Under the pieces are notes generated by a model. It made no database searches. It saw only the letters and a program-made list of their open reading frames with translations, and was not told where the DNA came from. A stretch of 33,479 bases of DNA from an uncultured Alphaproteobacteria bacterium. Its GTDB lineage: Bacteria > Pseudomonadota > Alphaproteobacteria > Rs-D84 > CACZYB01. The translations under genes and the position numbers were made by a program. Positions 7,692 through 16,975 of the stretch are shown here, in pieces; positions within the stretch are counted from its first letter, which is position 1, and each line of letters begins with the position of its first letter. The stretch is taken from positions 88,108 to 121,586 of the forward strand of contig CALXQL010000006.1 of the NCBI GenBank assembly GCA_944390685.1. Direction: 5' to 3'.

Positions 7692-7701
7692 ATTTTGTTT
7701 T

Positions 7702-7730
7702 TTTATACTATATATTTTTTCTTTTTTCAA
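7702..7730 (-). promoter_or_regulatory. Promoter of tRNA-Val
   Basis: On the minus strand TTGAAA, 17 bases, TATAAA; the -10 box lies 10 bases before the mature tRNA 5' end, so only a very short leader is expected. Confidence 0.65.
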
Positions 7731-7749
7731 GTGTTTGTATTTTTTCCTT

Positions 7750-7777
7750 TTGCTTTTTTTATTTTTAATTATATAAT
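7750..7777 (+). promoter_or_regulatory. Promoter of the 54-aa Cys-rich protein
   Basis: TTGCTT, 16 bases, TATAAT, with the ATG 27 bases downstream of the -10 and a good AAGGAG site between them. Confidence 0.6.
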
Positions 7778-7803
7778 TCCTTTTTTATTTAAGGAGTTTT
7801 AAA

Positions 7804-7968
7804 ATGAAAAATATTTCTGTTGAACAAGCCAAAATTGAAATTAATAATATTCACAATTCTCAATGTGATACTTGTTATAAAACCTATATGGAACAATCTT
7901 GTAAAAATTGTCCCTATTTTTATAGATTAAAACAATTATGTGATGTAATTCAACAAAAGCAAAAATAA
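7804..7968 (+). CDS. Small Cys-rich protein (54 aa), unknown function
   Basis: A short gene starting MKNISVEQAKIEINN, with AAGGAG seven bases before the ATG and a promoter upstream. Cysteines occur as CDTC (residues 21-24) and CKNC (33-36) with a further C at 47; two CxxC pairs twelve residues apart suggest a bound zinc or another metal. No signal peptide or membrane segment is seen, so it is probably cytoplasmic. The stop is one base from the stop of the convergent ybgC gene. I do not recognise the family. The clear promoter, ribosome site and paired CxxC motifs make it a real gene rather than a chance frame. Confidence 0.72.
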   Translation: MKNISVEQAKIEINNIHNSQCDTCYKTYMEQSCKNCPYFYRLKQLCDVIQQKQK

Positions 7969-7969
7969 C

Positions 7970-8467
7970 CTATTTTTCCGTTATTTTTTCCAATCTTTTT
8001 ACCCAAAATTCCGGTATGCGTTGGGGTTTGTTTTTGACTACTCCACCACCTCCCAATGGGCATCCCGCACTATGGTTTCCGCATTCAACACCAACAAATA
8101 CTATTTTCGTTTTAACTTCGGTTAGTGTTTCTTCACCCCTTTTGATTATTTGTTTTACAACAACGTATGCTTTACCTGTTTCTTCAATGGTGCTCTCTAT
8201 CACTAAATCTTCCCCAAAACGGGCGGAGTTGTAGTATTCTACCTCTGCCTTTCTTACAACAAAATCACCTATTTCTTTTATATCATTATACCCTTGTTTA
8301 TCATCACTTCCCAATACATCAAATAGGGATACTCTCGCCTCTTCCGCTATTCTTAAATAGTTTGCATAATAGACTATTCCACCTGCATCTGTGTGGTTAT
8401 AAAATATATGAACTGGGTAATAGTGTTTGCCGTTTTCTATTATTCCTTGGTTTATTTTCAATTCCAT
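7970..8467 (-). CDS. ybgC: YbgC-family acyl-CoA thioesterase
   Basis: A 165-aa hotdog-fold thioesterase of the Tol-Pal-associated YbgC type, which hydrolyses acyl-CoA or acyl-ACP in the cytoplasm. The signature HTDAGGIVYYANYLRIAEEAR (about 25-45) contains the catalytic aspartate (D27) and the conserved tyrosine/asparagine stretch. The C-terminus has an unusual Cys/Gly-rich segment, VECGNHSAGCPLGGGG (about 127-142), not typical for the family. The ATG follows the ruvB stop by one base and an AGGAG site lies within the ruvB end, so the two are coupled. A ruvB-ybgC order is usual in proteobacteria, but tolQRAB does not follow here. Confidence 0.9.
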   Translation of the reverse strand: MELKINQGIIENGKHYYPVHIFYNHTDAGGIVYYANYLRIAEEARVSLFDVLGSDDKQGYNDIKEIGDFVVRKAEVEYYNSARFGEDLVIESTIEETGKAYVVVKQIIKRGEETLTEVKTKIVFVGVECGNHSAGCPLGGGGVVKNKPQRIPEFWVKRLEKITEK

Positions 8468-8468
8468 T

Positions 8469-9485
8469 TTATTCTCCTTTGATTTGTTTATCTATGCCGA
8501 GATGTTTATAAGCCTTTTCTTGCACCATACGACCACGTGGTGTGCGTTGCAAAAATCCAATTTGTAAAAGATATGGTTCAATCACATCTTCTATGGTATC
8601 AATTTCTTCTGATAAAAGGGCAGATATGGTTTCTATACCAACTGGACCTCCACCATAATTTTCAATTAAGAGTTTCAAATATCTTCTATCCAAATTATCA
8701 AGTCCGTAATCGTCAACAGATAATTTATGTAGAGATTTTTTTGCCTCATCCTCATCAATTGTGGTTTTGTTATCCACTATTGCAAAATCCCTTACTCTTT
8801 TTAATAATCGGTTGGCTATACGAGGGGTGCCTCTTGATCTTTTTGCAATTGCCATTGCACCATCGTTTGAAAGAGAAATATTTAGAATTTTTCCCGCCCT
8901 TAAAACTATGTCCTTTAAATCCTCATCTGTATAAAATTCAAATGCAATTGGAATACCAAAACGTTCCCTTAATGGTGTAGAAAGAAGTCCGGTTCGTGTG
9001 GTTGCCCCTATCAATGTAAAGGGGGCTATATCAATTCTTATGGTTCTTGCAGAAGGACCCTCCCCTATTATTAAATCTAATTTAAAATCTTCCATGGCGG
9101 AATAAAGAACTTCTTCTATTGATGGGGAAAGTCTATGTATTTCATCAATGAAGAGGACGTCATTTGCCTGTAAATTTGTTAAAATTGCCGCTAAATCCCC
9201 GACCTTTGAAATCATTGGGGCAGATGTGGCACGAAAGCCAACTCCTAACTCAATTGCAATTATATTGGCAAGTGTAGTTTTACCCAAACCAGGTGGACCA
9301 TATAAAAGGCAATGATCCATTGCTATTTGACGATTTTTCGCAGATTGTATGAAAACTTTTAAATTTTCCTTTATGGTTTTTTGCCCTATAAAATCGTTAA
9401 GAGATAATGGTCTTACCCTTTCTATATTATTTGAAATATCGGTAATATTTTCCTTTGGATCTATTATTCTTTCATTGTTTTGCAT
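8469..9485 (-). CDS. ruvB: Holliday junction branch migration helicase RuvB
   Basis: A 338-aa AAA+ motor that, with RuvA, drives branch migration at Holliday junctions. Walker [10 protein letters not shown] (63-71), Walker B LFIDEIHR (111-118), sensor and arginine-finger region [18 protein letters not shown] (160-177) and a C-terminal winged-helix with [14 protein letters not shown] and [11 protein letters not shown] are all present. Length is normal. TAGGAG precedes the ATG and a promoter is seen upstream, so ruvB begins its own transcript; ruvA and ruvC are not adjacent, unlike the common ruvCAB arrangement. ybgC follows directly. Confidence 0.98.
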   Translation of the reverse strand: MQNNERIIDPKENITDISNNIERVRPLSLNDFIGQKTIKENLKVFIQSAKNRQIAMDHCLLYGPPGLGKTTLANIIAIELGVGFRATSAPMISKVGDLAAILTNLQANDVLFIDEIHRLSPSIEEVLYSAMEDFKLDLIIGEGPSARTIRIDIAPFTLIGATTRTGLLSTPLRERFGIPIAFEFYTDEDLKDIVLRAGKILNISLSNDGAMAIAKRSRGTPRIANRLLKRVRDFAIVDNKTTIDEDEAKKSLHKLSVDDYGLDNLDRRYLKLLIENYGGGPVGIETISALLSEEIDTIEDVIEPYLLQIGFLQRTPRGRMVQEKAYKHLGIDKQIKGE

Positions 9486-9507
9486 AATTACTCCTATTTA
9501 GATAAAT

Positions 9508-9536
9508 AGTATAAGGTAATTTATTTATTTTTACAA
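9508..9536 (-). promoter_or_regulatory. Promoter of ruvB-ybgC
   Basis: Minus strand TTGTAA, 17 bases, TATACT, placed about 22 bases before the ruvB ATG. Confidence 0.65.
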
Positions 9537-9589
9537 GAAAAACGATTTTTTAGTATAATAATTGGAATTTAGTTTAAGATTTTTATGAC

Positions 9590-9679
9590 TGGCGGAAAGA
9601 GGGGGATTCGAACCCCCGGTGAAGTTGCCCCCACGCACGCTTTCCAAGCGTGTGCATTCGACCACTCTGCCATCTTTCC
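9590..9679 (-). tRNA. tRNA-Ser (anticodon GGA)
   Basis: Class II tRNA read on the minus strand: acceptor GGAAAGA with TCTTTCC, D arm starting GGCAGAGTGG, anticodon stem CACGC/GCGTG around TTGGAAA (anticodon GGA), a long variable arm, T arm GGGGG-TTCGAAT-CCCCC, discriminator G and an encoded CCA. The long variable arm fits serine. Confidence 0.96.
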
Positions 9680-9721
9680 TAAAATTTCGTTTATGATACA
9701 AAATTAAATTTTATAAGTCAA

Positions 9722-10036
9722 TTATTTGTTTTTATCTATTATAATTGGTTCAATATTTTCCTTATTTTCATTTAATGAAGTATCATCATTGGTTTTTTGT
9801 TTTTCTTTCTTTTTCCTTTTCTTTTTAAATGGTTTTAAAAGAAAAGACAATACACTCATAGTCTTATCAACACATATAAAGACTATCCACATAACAAAAA
9901 GCAATACAGGAACAGATGTGTGGATTGAATAGCCAAGCCAAAATATATCAACCGTTCCATAGTTATTTGATATCCATACCGCTATAACAGAAAAGCCTAG
10001 CAATATAAAAAATAATTTAAGTGATTGTTTTAACAT
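9722..10036 (-). CDS. Short membrane protein with HemY N-terminal-like domain
   Basis: A 104-aa inner-membrane protein with two hydrophobic segments (about 7-23 and 43-62), separated by NNYGTVDIFWLGYSIHTSVPV, the pattern G.V.I.W.GY.I.TS found at the start of HemY. The rest is a basic KKKRKKKEKQK stretch and an acidic tail. Full-length HemY continues for several hundred residues of TPR repeats; these are absent, so this is a reduced form or a separate LapA-like protein. It follows the Mic60 gene by four bases, and in Alphaproteobacteria mic60 is commonly placed between hemD and hemY, which supports the HemY reading. A LapA-domain protein is the main alternative. Confidence 0.72.
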   Translation of the reverse strand: MLKQSLKLFFILLGFSVIAVWISNNYGTVDIFWLGYSIHTSVPVLLFVMWIVFICVDKTMSVLSFLLKPFKKKRKKKEKQKTNDDTSLNENKENIEPIIIDKNK

Positions 10037-10040
10037 TTTA

Positions 10041-11081
10041 TTATTCCTTTATATTTTTAGATTCTGTTTTAACTTCGTTTGTTTTGATTATGAATTTTGA
10101 ATCTTTTTTTAATTTGGGATTTCCTTTATATATATCATTCAATGCTCTTTCCAATGCAAATGAAGAAATAGATGTCATTTTATTATCAACATTCACTCTT
10201 GCCTTTGCCTCATCATACCATGATTTTATAAAATCAAATCCAGATGGTGCTATATCTTTCAATTTTTCAATTTCATGGACTGCTTCATCTAATTTATTAT
10301 CATTTAGGTAATATTCAACCCTTGCAACAATAGTAGATGGAGTATCCCTTTTATCTTCTAAATCAATTTTTCTTATTTTTAATAATGATTTTAATTTATG
10401 CAAAAATTTTTCTTTATAAGTCGGATTTTGTGATAATGGATTGTTTGAAATAAATACTATTTCATGAGCCTTTTCATCAAACTCTCTTTTTAATTGTGTA
10501 AAGGTTTTAACTCCACTATTTGCAAATGGTTTCAATATTTCTATACTCTCAATTACTATTGGTTGGCGACCTCCCACAACTTCCAATGTTTCAAGTTCAA
10601 TTTCAAAATTTTGTCCCCTATTTATAACATCACGAAGAAGTCCTACAGATGTAAGCAAAACTAAATTTGTTCCTCTATATGTATTATTATATTCTTCCAA
10701 CGCATCAATCCTACCATTAACATTTGATAAGTCTTCTTTGTTAAACATAGAATCTTTTACATCTTGTAATTCATCCTTTATATCACGGCCAAAGGTTTCA
10801 ACTTGATCCTTTATATCAATTTTTTGGAAATCTCTAATCTTATCAACATAATATTTGAAAATTTCATCACCATCTTTTTGAATATTATCAAATTCTGTAT
10901 GAAGTTTTTGTATTTCTTGTTTTTGACTATCAATTTCAAGACTTAAAAAACCAATAATCCAAATCATTAAAACAAATAAAAATGCAAATATTACTATTTG
11001 AAATACAGAAAATGATGCATTATTATTTTTATGTTTTTCCAATGGTTTTGTTGTTTTTGTTTTTTCGTTCTTTTTAAACAT
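10041..11081 (-). CDS. mic60: Mic60/mitofilin-like inner membrane protein (COG4223 type)
   Basis: A 346-aa bacterial relative of mitochondrial Mic60, which shapes the inner membrane and links it to the outer membrane. Layout: short basic cytoplasmic N-terminus, one membrane segment (about 26-48), a coiled coil (about 50-135) and a C-terminal mitofilin-type helical domain (about 138-312). The last includes LVLLTSVGLLRDVINRG, LKPFANSGVKTFTQL, IVARVEYYLNDNKLDEAV and WYDEAKARV, all matching the alphaproteobacterial pattern. The ATG at 11081 is chosen because GGGGGA lies just before it; an in-frame ATG at 11093 abuts the zapA stop but lacks a ribosome site. It lies between zapA and a HemY-N protein in one operon. 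Confidence 0.85.
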   Translation of the reverse strand: MFKKNEKTKTTKPLEKHKNNNASFSVFQIVIFAFLFVLMIWIIGFLSLEIDSQKQEIQKLHTEFDNIQKDGDEIFKYYVDKIRDFQKIDIKDQVETFGRDIKDELQDVKDSMFNKEDLSNVNGRIDALEEYNNTYRGTNLVLLTSVGLLRDVINRGQNFEIELETLEVVGGRQPIVIESIEILKPFANSGVKTFTQLKREFDEKAHEIVFISNNPLSQNPTYKEKFLHKLKSLLKIRKIDLEDKRDTPSTIVARVEYYLNDNKLDEAVHEIEKLKDIAPSGFDFIKSWYDEAKARVNVDNKMTSISSFALERALNDIYKGNPKLKKDSKFIIKTNEVKTESKNIKE

Positions 11082-11093
11082 TTTATCCCCCAT

Positions 11094-11444
11094 TTACATC
11101 TTTGATGATATTTCATTTTCAATAGATGAAGACAAAGTTTTTATTTTTCTTGTTAATTCTATTATAAAATTATTTATTTTTTCAATTTCAATTTTATCCT
11201 GTGATAATGTTTTTACCTCTTGTTCCAATGTTGATAATTTTGTTTTAGCCTTTTGAAAATCACCAAAAACTAAAATACATACCATAAGCAAAAGAGTTTC
11301 ACTATCAACTTCACCAAACATTTTTGCAAGAGAGGTTGCCTTTTCATCAATCATCTTAACAATGGATAGTATTTGATTTTCTTGTCCTATACCACAATCA
11401 ACAGAATAATTTTTCTCATTTATTTTAAAATTTAAAGTAGTCAT
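11094..11444 (-). CDS. zapA: Cell division protein ZapA
   Basis: A 116-aa FtsZ-associated protein that bundles FtsZ filaments at the division site. The N-terminal globular part LNFKINEKNYSVDCGIGQEN and ILSIVKMIDEKATSLAKMFG (4-44) matches the ZapA fold, followed by a hydrophobic LLLMVCILVFGDFQKAK helix and a C-terminal coiled coil (about 65-114). It is the second gene of a four-gene minus-strand operon, 12 bases after the small coiled-coil gene and directly before mic60. AGAGAG precedes the ATG. Length is typical. Confidence 0.9.
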   Translation of the reverse strand: MTTLNFKINEKNYSVDCGIGQENQILSIVKMIDEKATSLAKMFGEVDSETLLLMVCILVFGDFQKAKTKLSTLEQEVKTLSQDKIEIEKINNFIIELTRKIKTLSSSIENEISSKM

Positions 11445-11456
11445 ATAAAAACTCTC

Positions 11457-11711
11457 TTATAATTTATTTTTTAATTCCGTTATTAGATTTTTGATTTCTT
11501 CCCTTGCACGGAAATTTTTATCAATTTGAAATGAAAGATTTTGTTTTAATTCCTTTATTTCATTTTCCAATCGTAATTCATTTGCCCTTATATCATCATT
11601 TATAATATTATTTTGTTTGGCTTGAAAATCCTTATATGATAAAAAATTACGATTTAACTCATCAATCGTTTCAGATAAAATCATCAAAGAATTCATTAGA
11701 TTTTGTTTCAT
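11457..11711 (-). CDS. Small coiled-coil protein upstream of zapA (ZauP-like candidate)
   Basis: An 84-aa protein, almost wholly charged alpha-helix and predicted coiled coil (about 20-82), starting MKQNLMNSLMILSETIDEL. In Caulobacter and relatives a small coiled-coil protein, ZauP, is encoded directly upstream of zapA and works with ZapA to focus the Z-ring. Position, size and composition fit that role, but the sequence alone cannot prove it since coiled coils look alike. The start at 11711 is chosen because AAGGC precedes it; a longer frame reaching 11798 would overlap rph and its promoter. It is the first gene of the zapA-mic60 operon. Confidence 0.65.
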   Translation of the reverse strand: MKQNLMNSLMILSETIDELNRNFLSYKDFQAKQNNIINDDIRANELRLENEIKELKQNLSFQIDKNFRAREEIKNLITELKNKL

Positions 11712-11713
11712 AC

Positions 11714-11742
11714 TTGCCTTTTTAAAAAAAATTTTATATAAA
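11714..11742 (+). promoter_or_regulatory. Putative promoter of rph-yfgM-bamB
   Basis: TTGCCT, 17 bases, TATAAA, about 40 bases upstream of the rph ATG, in the 71-base divergent region shared with the zapA operon. The opposite strand holds TTGAAT and TTATAT 18 bases apart, a possible start for the zapA operon. Confidence 0.5.
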
Positions 11743-11782
11743 TATATAATACAAAAAAATAAATATAATTCAAGGATAAAAA

Positions 11783-12517
11783 ATGCGCGCTCTTTCAAGA
11801 AAAAATGATTCTCTTCGTAAAGTGGAACTTTTAACTGGTGTTAATAAATTCGCTGATGGATCTTGTCTTGTTTCATTTGGTGATACAAAAGTGCTTTGCA
11901 CTGCAACAATTGAAAATAAAGTTCCATTATTTTTAAAACATTCCGGAACAGGTTGGGTTACCGCAGAATATTCTATGCTTCCCGCTTCTTGTCAAACAAG
12001 AATTGAAAGAGAAGTTATGAAGGGGCGTCAATCTGGACGTTCTTCTGAAATACAAAGACTTATTGGTAGATCTCTTCGTTCTGTCGTTGATTTGGAAAAA
12101 ATGGGGGAACATCAAATCATTATTGATTGTGATGTCTTACAAGCAGATGGGGGAACAAGAACCGCTTCCATTACTGGGGGATATATTGCTCTATATCAAG
12201 CAATGCAAAAATTGACTTCTAAATATAGATTAAAAGAATCTCCTATTAATGATTTTGTCGCCGCTGTTTCTTGTGGTATTGTTAATGGACAACCTTTATT
12301 GGATTTAGATTTTGAAGAAGATAGTAATGCCGAAACTGATAGTAATTTCGTCATAACTGGAAGTGGTGGAATTGTGGAAATTCAAGGAACCGCTGAAAAA
12401 GTTCCTTTTACAGAAGCTGAATTCTTAAAACTTTTATCCATGGCAAGGGCTGGAATAGTTGAATTAATACAACTTCAAAAAAAAGTCATTGCCTTATTAA
12501 ATGAAAATAAAGATTAG
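11783..12517 (+). CDS. rph: Ribonuclease PH
   Basis: A 244-aa phosphorolytic 3'-to-5' exoribonuclease that trims tRNA and other RNA ends. The sequence holds the family's conserved runs: [37 protein letters not shown], the RxxxxR-type [18 protein letters not shown], and [22 protein letters not shown] with the catalytic aspartates. The C-terminal [17 protein letters not shown] is also typical, and length is normal. AAGGAT precedes the ATG. It leads a unit with two envelope genes, and its neighbours do not otherwise concern RNA. Confidence 0.97.
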   Translation: MRALSRKNDSLRKVELLTGVNKFADGSCLVSFGDTKVLCTATIENKVPLFLKHSGTGWVTAEYSMLPASCQTRIEREVMKGRQSGRSSEIQRLIGRSLRSVVDLEKMGEHQIIIDCDVLQADGGTRTASITGGYIALYQAMQKLTSKYRLKESPINDFVAAVSCGIVNGQPLLDLDFEEDSNAETDSNFVITGSGGIVEIQGTAEKVPFTEAEFLKLLSMARAGIVELIQLQKKVIALLNENKD

Positions 12518-12526
12518 GAGTATATC

Positions 12527-13237
12527 ATGGAAAAAAATCAAAAGTCTTTAAAAGAACAATATATTGAAATGCAACAAAATGCTTTCATGCGTGAAGTCAA
12601 TGAAGATGTTAGAAATGAAAAAATCTTTTCTATTTGGAATAAATATAAATACTATATCATAACTTTAATTATAATGGTATTGGCTATAACTATATCAAAA
12701 AATATTTATGAAGCAAATAAGGAAAAAGTTAGTATGCAACAGGCTTTACAAATAGAGAAAATCATGTCTGATACCACTTTATCAAATAAGGATAAAATTT
12801 CTTCTCTTCATACATTTGCTACAAATGCTAAGTATGGTTATAGGGATATTGCTTATTTTAATATTTATTCTATGCAACTTGCCGAAAATAATATAAATGA
12901 TGCAATTGCTACATTAAAAATTTTAATAAATTCCTCAACTGATACTTCTTTTGAAAATGTGGCTATTTTGAAATTGACATCTTTATTATCCTCACAAAAC
13001 GAATTAAATGATTCACAATTCAATGAAATTAAGGATATGTTAGAAAGTATATCTTCAAGAGAGCCTTTTTATTTTTCCGCTCAATATGTTTTAGGAACTC
13101 TTTATTTAGCAAGAAATAATACAACAGAAGCAAAAAAAATCTTTGAAGATATTTCAAATGATGAAATGGCTCCTATTGGCATAAAATCTCAAAGTATAAA
13201 TATGCTTAATTTAGTTAAAAGTAAAAGTGTAAAATAA
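12527..13237 (+). CDS. YfgM-like membrane-anchored TPR protein
   Basis: A 236-aa inner-membrane protein with a cytoplasmic N-terminus of about 40 residues, one membrane helix (about 41-60, KYYIITLIIMVLAITISKNI) and a periplasmic helical-repeat domain resembling the TPR_21 family of YfgM. In E. coli YfgM binds the SecYEG translocon and periplasmic chaperones such as PpiD. Here, as in many proteobacteria, it lies directly upstream of bamB (gap about 18 bases), which supports the call. GGAG lies eight bases before the ATG. The periplasmic part is diverged, so the assignment rests on topology and context as much as on sequence. Confidence 0.78.
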   Translation: MEKNQKSLKEQYIEMQQNAFMREVNEDVRNEKIFSIWNKYKYYIITLIIMVLAITISKNIYEANKEKVSMQQALQIEKIMSDTTLSNKDKISSLHTFATNAKYGYRDIAYFNIYSMQLAENNINDAIATLKILINSSTDTSFENVAILKLTSLLSSQNELNDSQFNEIKDMLESISSREPFYFSAQYVLGTLYLARNNTTEAKKIFEDISNDEMAPIGIKSQSINMLNLVKSKSVK

Positions 13238-13255
13238 TTTTAGGAGGGATTGAAA

Positions 13256-14539
13256 ATGAATACTTTTTTTAATAAAAAACTTTTTTATAAACTTTTTTGT
13301 TTTCTTTCCCTTTGTTTTTTATTTGCTGGTTGTGATACAAAAAAAGTCCCTTTAAAAGGTGATAGATTTTCCGTTTTTGATGATAATACTAAATCCATAA
13401 AATTTGATAAAACTCAAATCATTTTAGAAAAGCCTTATATAAATGAAATGTGGGCTTCTAATTCTGGAAATTCTAAAAATAATATGGGACATATTGCCGG
13501 TAAAAAGAATTTTTATAAAGCTTTTGTAAATGATATTGGTGTAAAAACTTCTTCATCTCAAATATTATATACTCCTGTTGCAAAAGATGATGTTGTCTTT
13601 ACAATTGATGGAAAACTTAAAATTAAGGCCACATCTTTAAAAGATGGAAAAACTTTATGGGAAAATCAAAGGCTTATAAGTAAAGATTATTTACGTTATG
13701 GGGCTCTTGCTCTTGATAATGAAAGACTCTATGCAATTACAAGCAATGGGCAATTAGTCGCCATCAATCCATCAAATGGTGAAATAATTTATAGTAAATA
13801 TTTCAATACTTCTTTGAAATCTGGGCTTCAAATTTGTGATGATAAATTATATTTCACAAATGATATGGGTGAATTTTTTGTTATAAATGCAAAAGATGGT
13901 GAAAAATTATATACTCATAAAACCATGGAAGAAATAAATTCCTTTGTAAAGGGTTCAAATCCTATGTGTATAAATAATAATTTAGTTATAGGATTTTCAA
14001 ATGGTGAAGTCCATATGTTGATGAGGGATAATAATACTCCTATATGGCTTGAATCTTTAGGAAAGTTTGATTCAAAAAATTTAAATAATATGACTGATAT
14101 TGTCGCAAATCCTATAAGTGATGGTAAAGTTGTAATACTTAAATCTTATAATAATGTAATGAAGGCTTTTGATTTAGTAAATGGAACTATGTTATGGGAA
14201 TTGCCAATTGGTGGTATTACTACTCCAATCATTTCCAATAATGTATTATTTGATATTGATAATAACAATATTGTAAATGCAATAAATATTGAAAATGGAA
14301 ATCTTTTATGGACAAGAAAAATAGATATAAATGAAAAAAATGTAATTTCCTTTGATCCAATTCTTATCAATAATCAATTAATCATAACATTATCAAATGG
14401 TGAAATTATTAAAATTAATCCTTATACAGGTAAGATAATCAAAAGGGAAAAATTAACTTCGGTTATTGATACATCTCCTATTGTAATAAAGGATATGTTC
14501 ATAATTTTAAGCAATGCTGATTTAATTATTTATAAATAG
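13256..14539 (+). CDS. bamB: Outer membrane assembly lipoprotein BamB (PQQ-like beta-propeller)
   Basis: A 427-aa lipoprotein subunit of the BAM complex, which folds beta-barrel proteins into the outer membrane. Signal peptide with lipobox FAGC, so Cys26 is the lipidated residue. The mature protein contains repeated PQQ-type blades, for example LKDGKTLWENQ, INPSNGEIIYSK, DLVNGTMLWELP, NIENGNLLWTRK and INPYTGKIIKRE. A perfect AGGAGGG site sits eight bases before the ATG at 13256; an in-frame TTG six bases earlier is too close to that site. It follows the YfgM-like gene, the usual neighbour, but der does not come next. Confidence 0.92.
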   Translation: MNTFFNKKLFYKLFCFLSLCFLFAGCDTKKVPLKGDRFSVFDDNTKSIKFDKTQIILEKPYINEMWASNSGNSKNNMGHIAGKKNFYKAFVNDIGVKTSSSQILYTPVAKDDVVFTIDGKLKIKATSLKDGKTLWENQRLISKDYLRYGALALDNERLYAITSNGQLVAINPSNGEIIYSKYFNTSLKSGLQICDDKLYFTNDMGEFFVINAKDGEKLYTHKTMEEINSFVKGSNPMCINNNLVIGFSNGEVHMLMRDNNTPIWLESLGKFDSKNLNNMTDIVANPISDGKVVILKSYNNVMKAFDLVNGTMLWELPIGGITTPIISNNVLFDIDNNNIVNAINIENGNLLWTRKIDINEKNVISFDPILINNQLIITLSNGEIIKINPYTGKIIKREKLTSVIDTSPIVIKDMFIILSNADLIIYK

Positions 14540-14571
14540 TCAAAAAAATTAAATATTTTGATATTTTTTCC

Positions 14572-14600
14572 TTGTAGTTTTTTTATGAGTATTTTATTAT
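14572..14600 (+). promoter_or_regulatory. Promoter of mreB
   Basis: TTGTAG, 17 bases, TATTAT, about 40 bases before the mreB ATG, so mreB can be transcribed separately from bamB. Confidence 0.6.
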
Positions 14601-14623
14601 ATAAAAAAATCAAAATAACTTAA

Positions 14624-15682
<1,059 letters not shown>

Positions 15683-15713
15683 AAAATTCCCCCGAAACCG
15701 GGGGATTTTTTTT
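15683..15713. terminator. Bidirectional intrinsic terminator between mreB and cassette B
   Basis: CCCCCG, loop AAAC, CGGGGG, with six A before and eight T after, so it can end transcripts from both sides. The stop of the convergent Gly-rich gene lies in the T run. Confidence 0.88.
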
Positions 15714-16845
15714 AAATGTTAAGTTTATATAACTTTGCTGTACTACCATACGGTCTAGAGATATTAGGTGCATTATCTTCATGTGATGCAGAAGCTGAAT
15801 TTCCATCACCTCCACCAAACCTTTTAGTAATTCTTGAGGTAGTTTTATAACCATTTATTATATTTATTGTAACAGCATCAGAAGCCCTACCTCCAGCAAT
15901 AGTTAATCCAAAAAAATAACTACTTGTTGTAGTTCCAGAATAGCTACCACCACCACCAGAACCACCGCCCCCTGCATGATAACTCTTATTTGAAGAGCCA
16001 TTATGTCCATTAGTTAATCCTTGTCCTCCTCTTCCTCCGAAAGTTTCGCCGTTACTAATAGTACCACCAGTTCCACCTGCATAAGGACCACTGCTTCCAC
16101 CTTTAGAACCATTATATTTTAAAGTGGCTGCACCTCCACCACCTCCTCCTATACCACCACCTGAACCAGCTCCTCCTTTTATTTCATCTGGATTATCATT
16201 TCCAGTACCATTTTCACCTATATCAAAACCTCTTGCCCCACCCGCAACAAAATAATAATCTTTTCCACCAAAATTAAGTTTTAACCATGATCCACCACCA
16301 CCACCACTAGCTCCATGACACTTAGGGGTCCAACACCCATTGTCAGCCTCACCAACACAATAATCTCCATCACTACCAGCACAAATTTGATATGAGGCAG
16401 TTGATGGGACAAAAAATACATATCTTAGCTCTGCTCCACTTTTAGATGCCGCCCAGCATGCTCCCCTACTACGACCTCCTTCTAATTTAACTAAATACCA
16501 CCCTGGTTGAAGCGTTCCAATACGACATCCATTAGAAGCTTGACCATTTATTTCTGTAAAATTTTCATCTTTTAAATCACTCATTCTAAAACATTTTGTA
16601 TTACCTCCGTAATATCCGCTTGGACAGCATACAGAAGAGCCGGGGTATGAGTAAGTGCCACTTGGGCAAGCGATAGGTTTTGAACCGCTTGGGCAATAGT
16701 AATCTCTTTCGCATTGTTTACATTGCCCATCTTTTGAATAAGTTCCGGCTGGGCATGGCAAGCATTGATAAAATGTTTGTGCCAATGCTCCCGTTGAGGC
16801 GGTTAATCCCACCCCCAAGATTGCCAGTTTTTTATTTAGTTTCAT
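15712..16845 (-). CDS. Secreted Cys-rich / glycine-rich surface protein, cassette B
   Basis: A 377-aa paralogue of 6446-7573. The signal peptide MKLNKKLAILGVGLTASTG ends at ALA-QTFYQC. Cys modules (CPAGTYSKDGQC, CERDYYCPSG, CPSGTYSYPG) span about 27-80, and a Gly-rich domain runs from about 120 with extra cysteines around 158-176 that copy A lacks. The C-terminus ASHEDNAP...LYKLNI matches copy A. AAAGGAG precedes the ATG. Compared with copy A the glycine runs are shorter and less pure at DNA level, so the copies have diverged for some time or in different ways. Function unknown; an extracellular structural or adhesive role is inferred from composition and secretion. Confidence 0.87.
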   Translation of the reverse strand: MKLNKKLAILGVGLTASTGALAQTFYQCLPCPAGTYSKDGQCKQCERDYYCPSGSKPIACPSGTYSYPGSSVCCPSGYYGGNTKCFRMSDLKDENFTEINGQASNGCRIGTLQPGWYLVKLEGGRSRGACWAASKSGAELRYVFFVPSTASYQICAGSDGDYCVGEADNGCWTPKCHGASGGGGGSWLKLNFGGKDYYFVAGGARGFDIGENGTGNDNPDEIKGGAGSGGGIGGGGGGAATLKYNGSKGGSSGPYAGGTGGTISNGETFGGRGGQGLTNGHNGSSNKSYHAGGGGSGGGGSYSGTTTSSYFFGLTIAGGRASDAVTINIINGYKTTSRITKRFGGGDGNSASASHEDNAPNISRPYGSTAKLYKLNI

Positions 16846-16882
16846 TGTCTTCTCCTTTCTTTATTAGTTAATATTATTGGGA

Positions 16883-16918
16883 GAGGAAAAGTTTTGGTGA
16901 ACGAACGGACTTTTCCTC
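16883..16918 (-). promoter_or_regulatory. Second inverted repeat in the cassette B intercistronic gap
   Basis: GAGGAAAAGT (16883-16892) and ACTTTTCCTC (16909-16918) form a perfect 10-base stem around a 16-base loop holding GTGAACGAAC on the plus strand. Copy A has GTGAACGAAC at the matching gap on its coding strand but no such stem. Confidence 0.5.
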
Positions 16919-16928
16919 ATAACTGGGA

Positions 16929-16968
16929 GGGGAAAGCGAAGATAATGGACAACAAAGCAACTTTCCCC
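16929..16968 (-). promoter_or_regulatory. Conserved intercistronic hairpin, cassette B
   Basis: GGGGAAAG and CTTTCCCC close a 24-base loop that includes TTGTCC and TTA on the coding strand, as in copy A at 6364-6401. It lies directly after the small Cys-rich gene. Confidence 0.6.
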
Positions 16969-16975
16969 ATAAATT

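Noticed and set aside
11712-11798. Extended start of the small coiled-coil gene up to 11798
   Set aside because: It would overlap the rph promoter and start, adds a hydrophobic stretch foreign to the coiled coil, and has no ribosome site.
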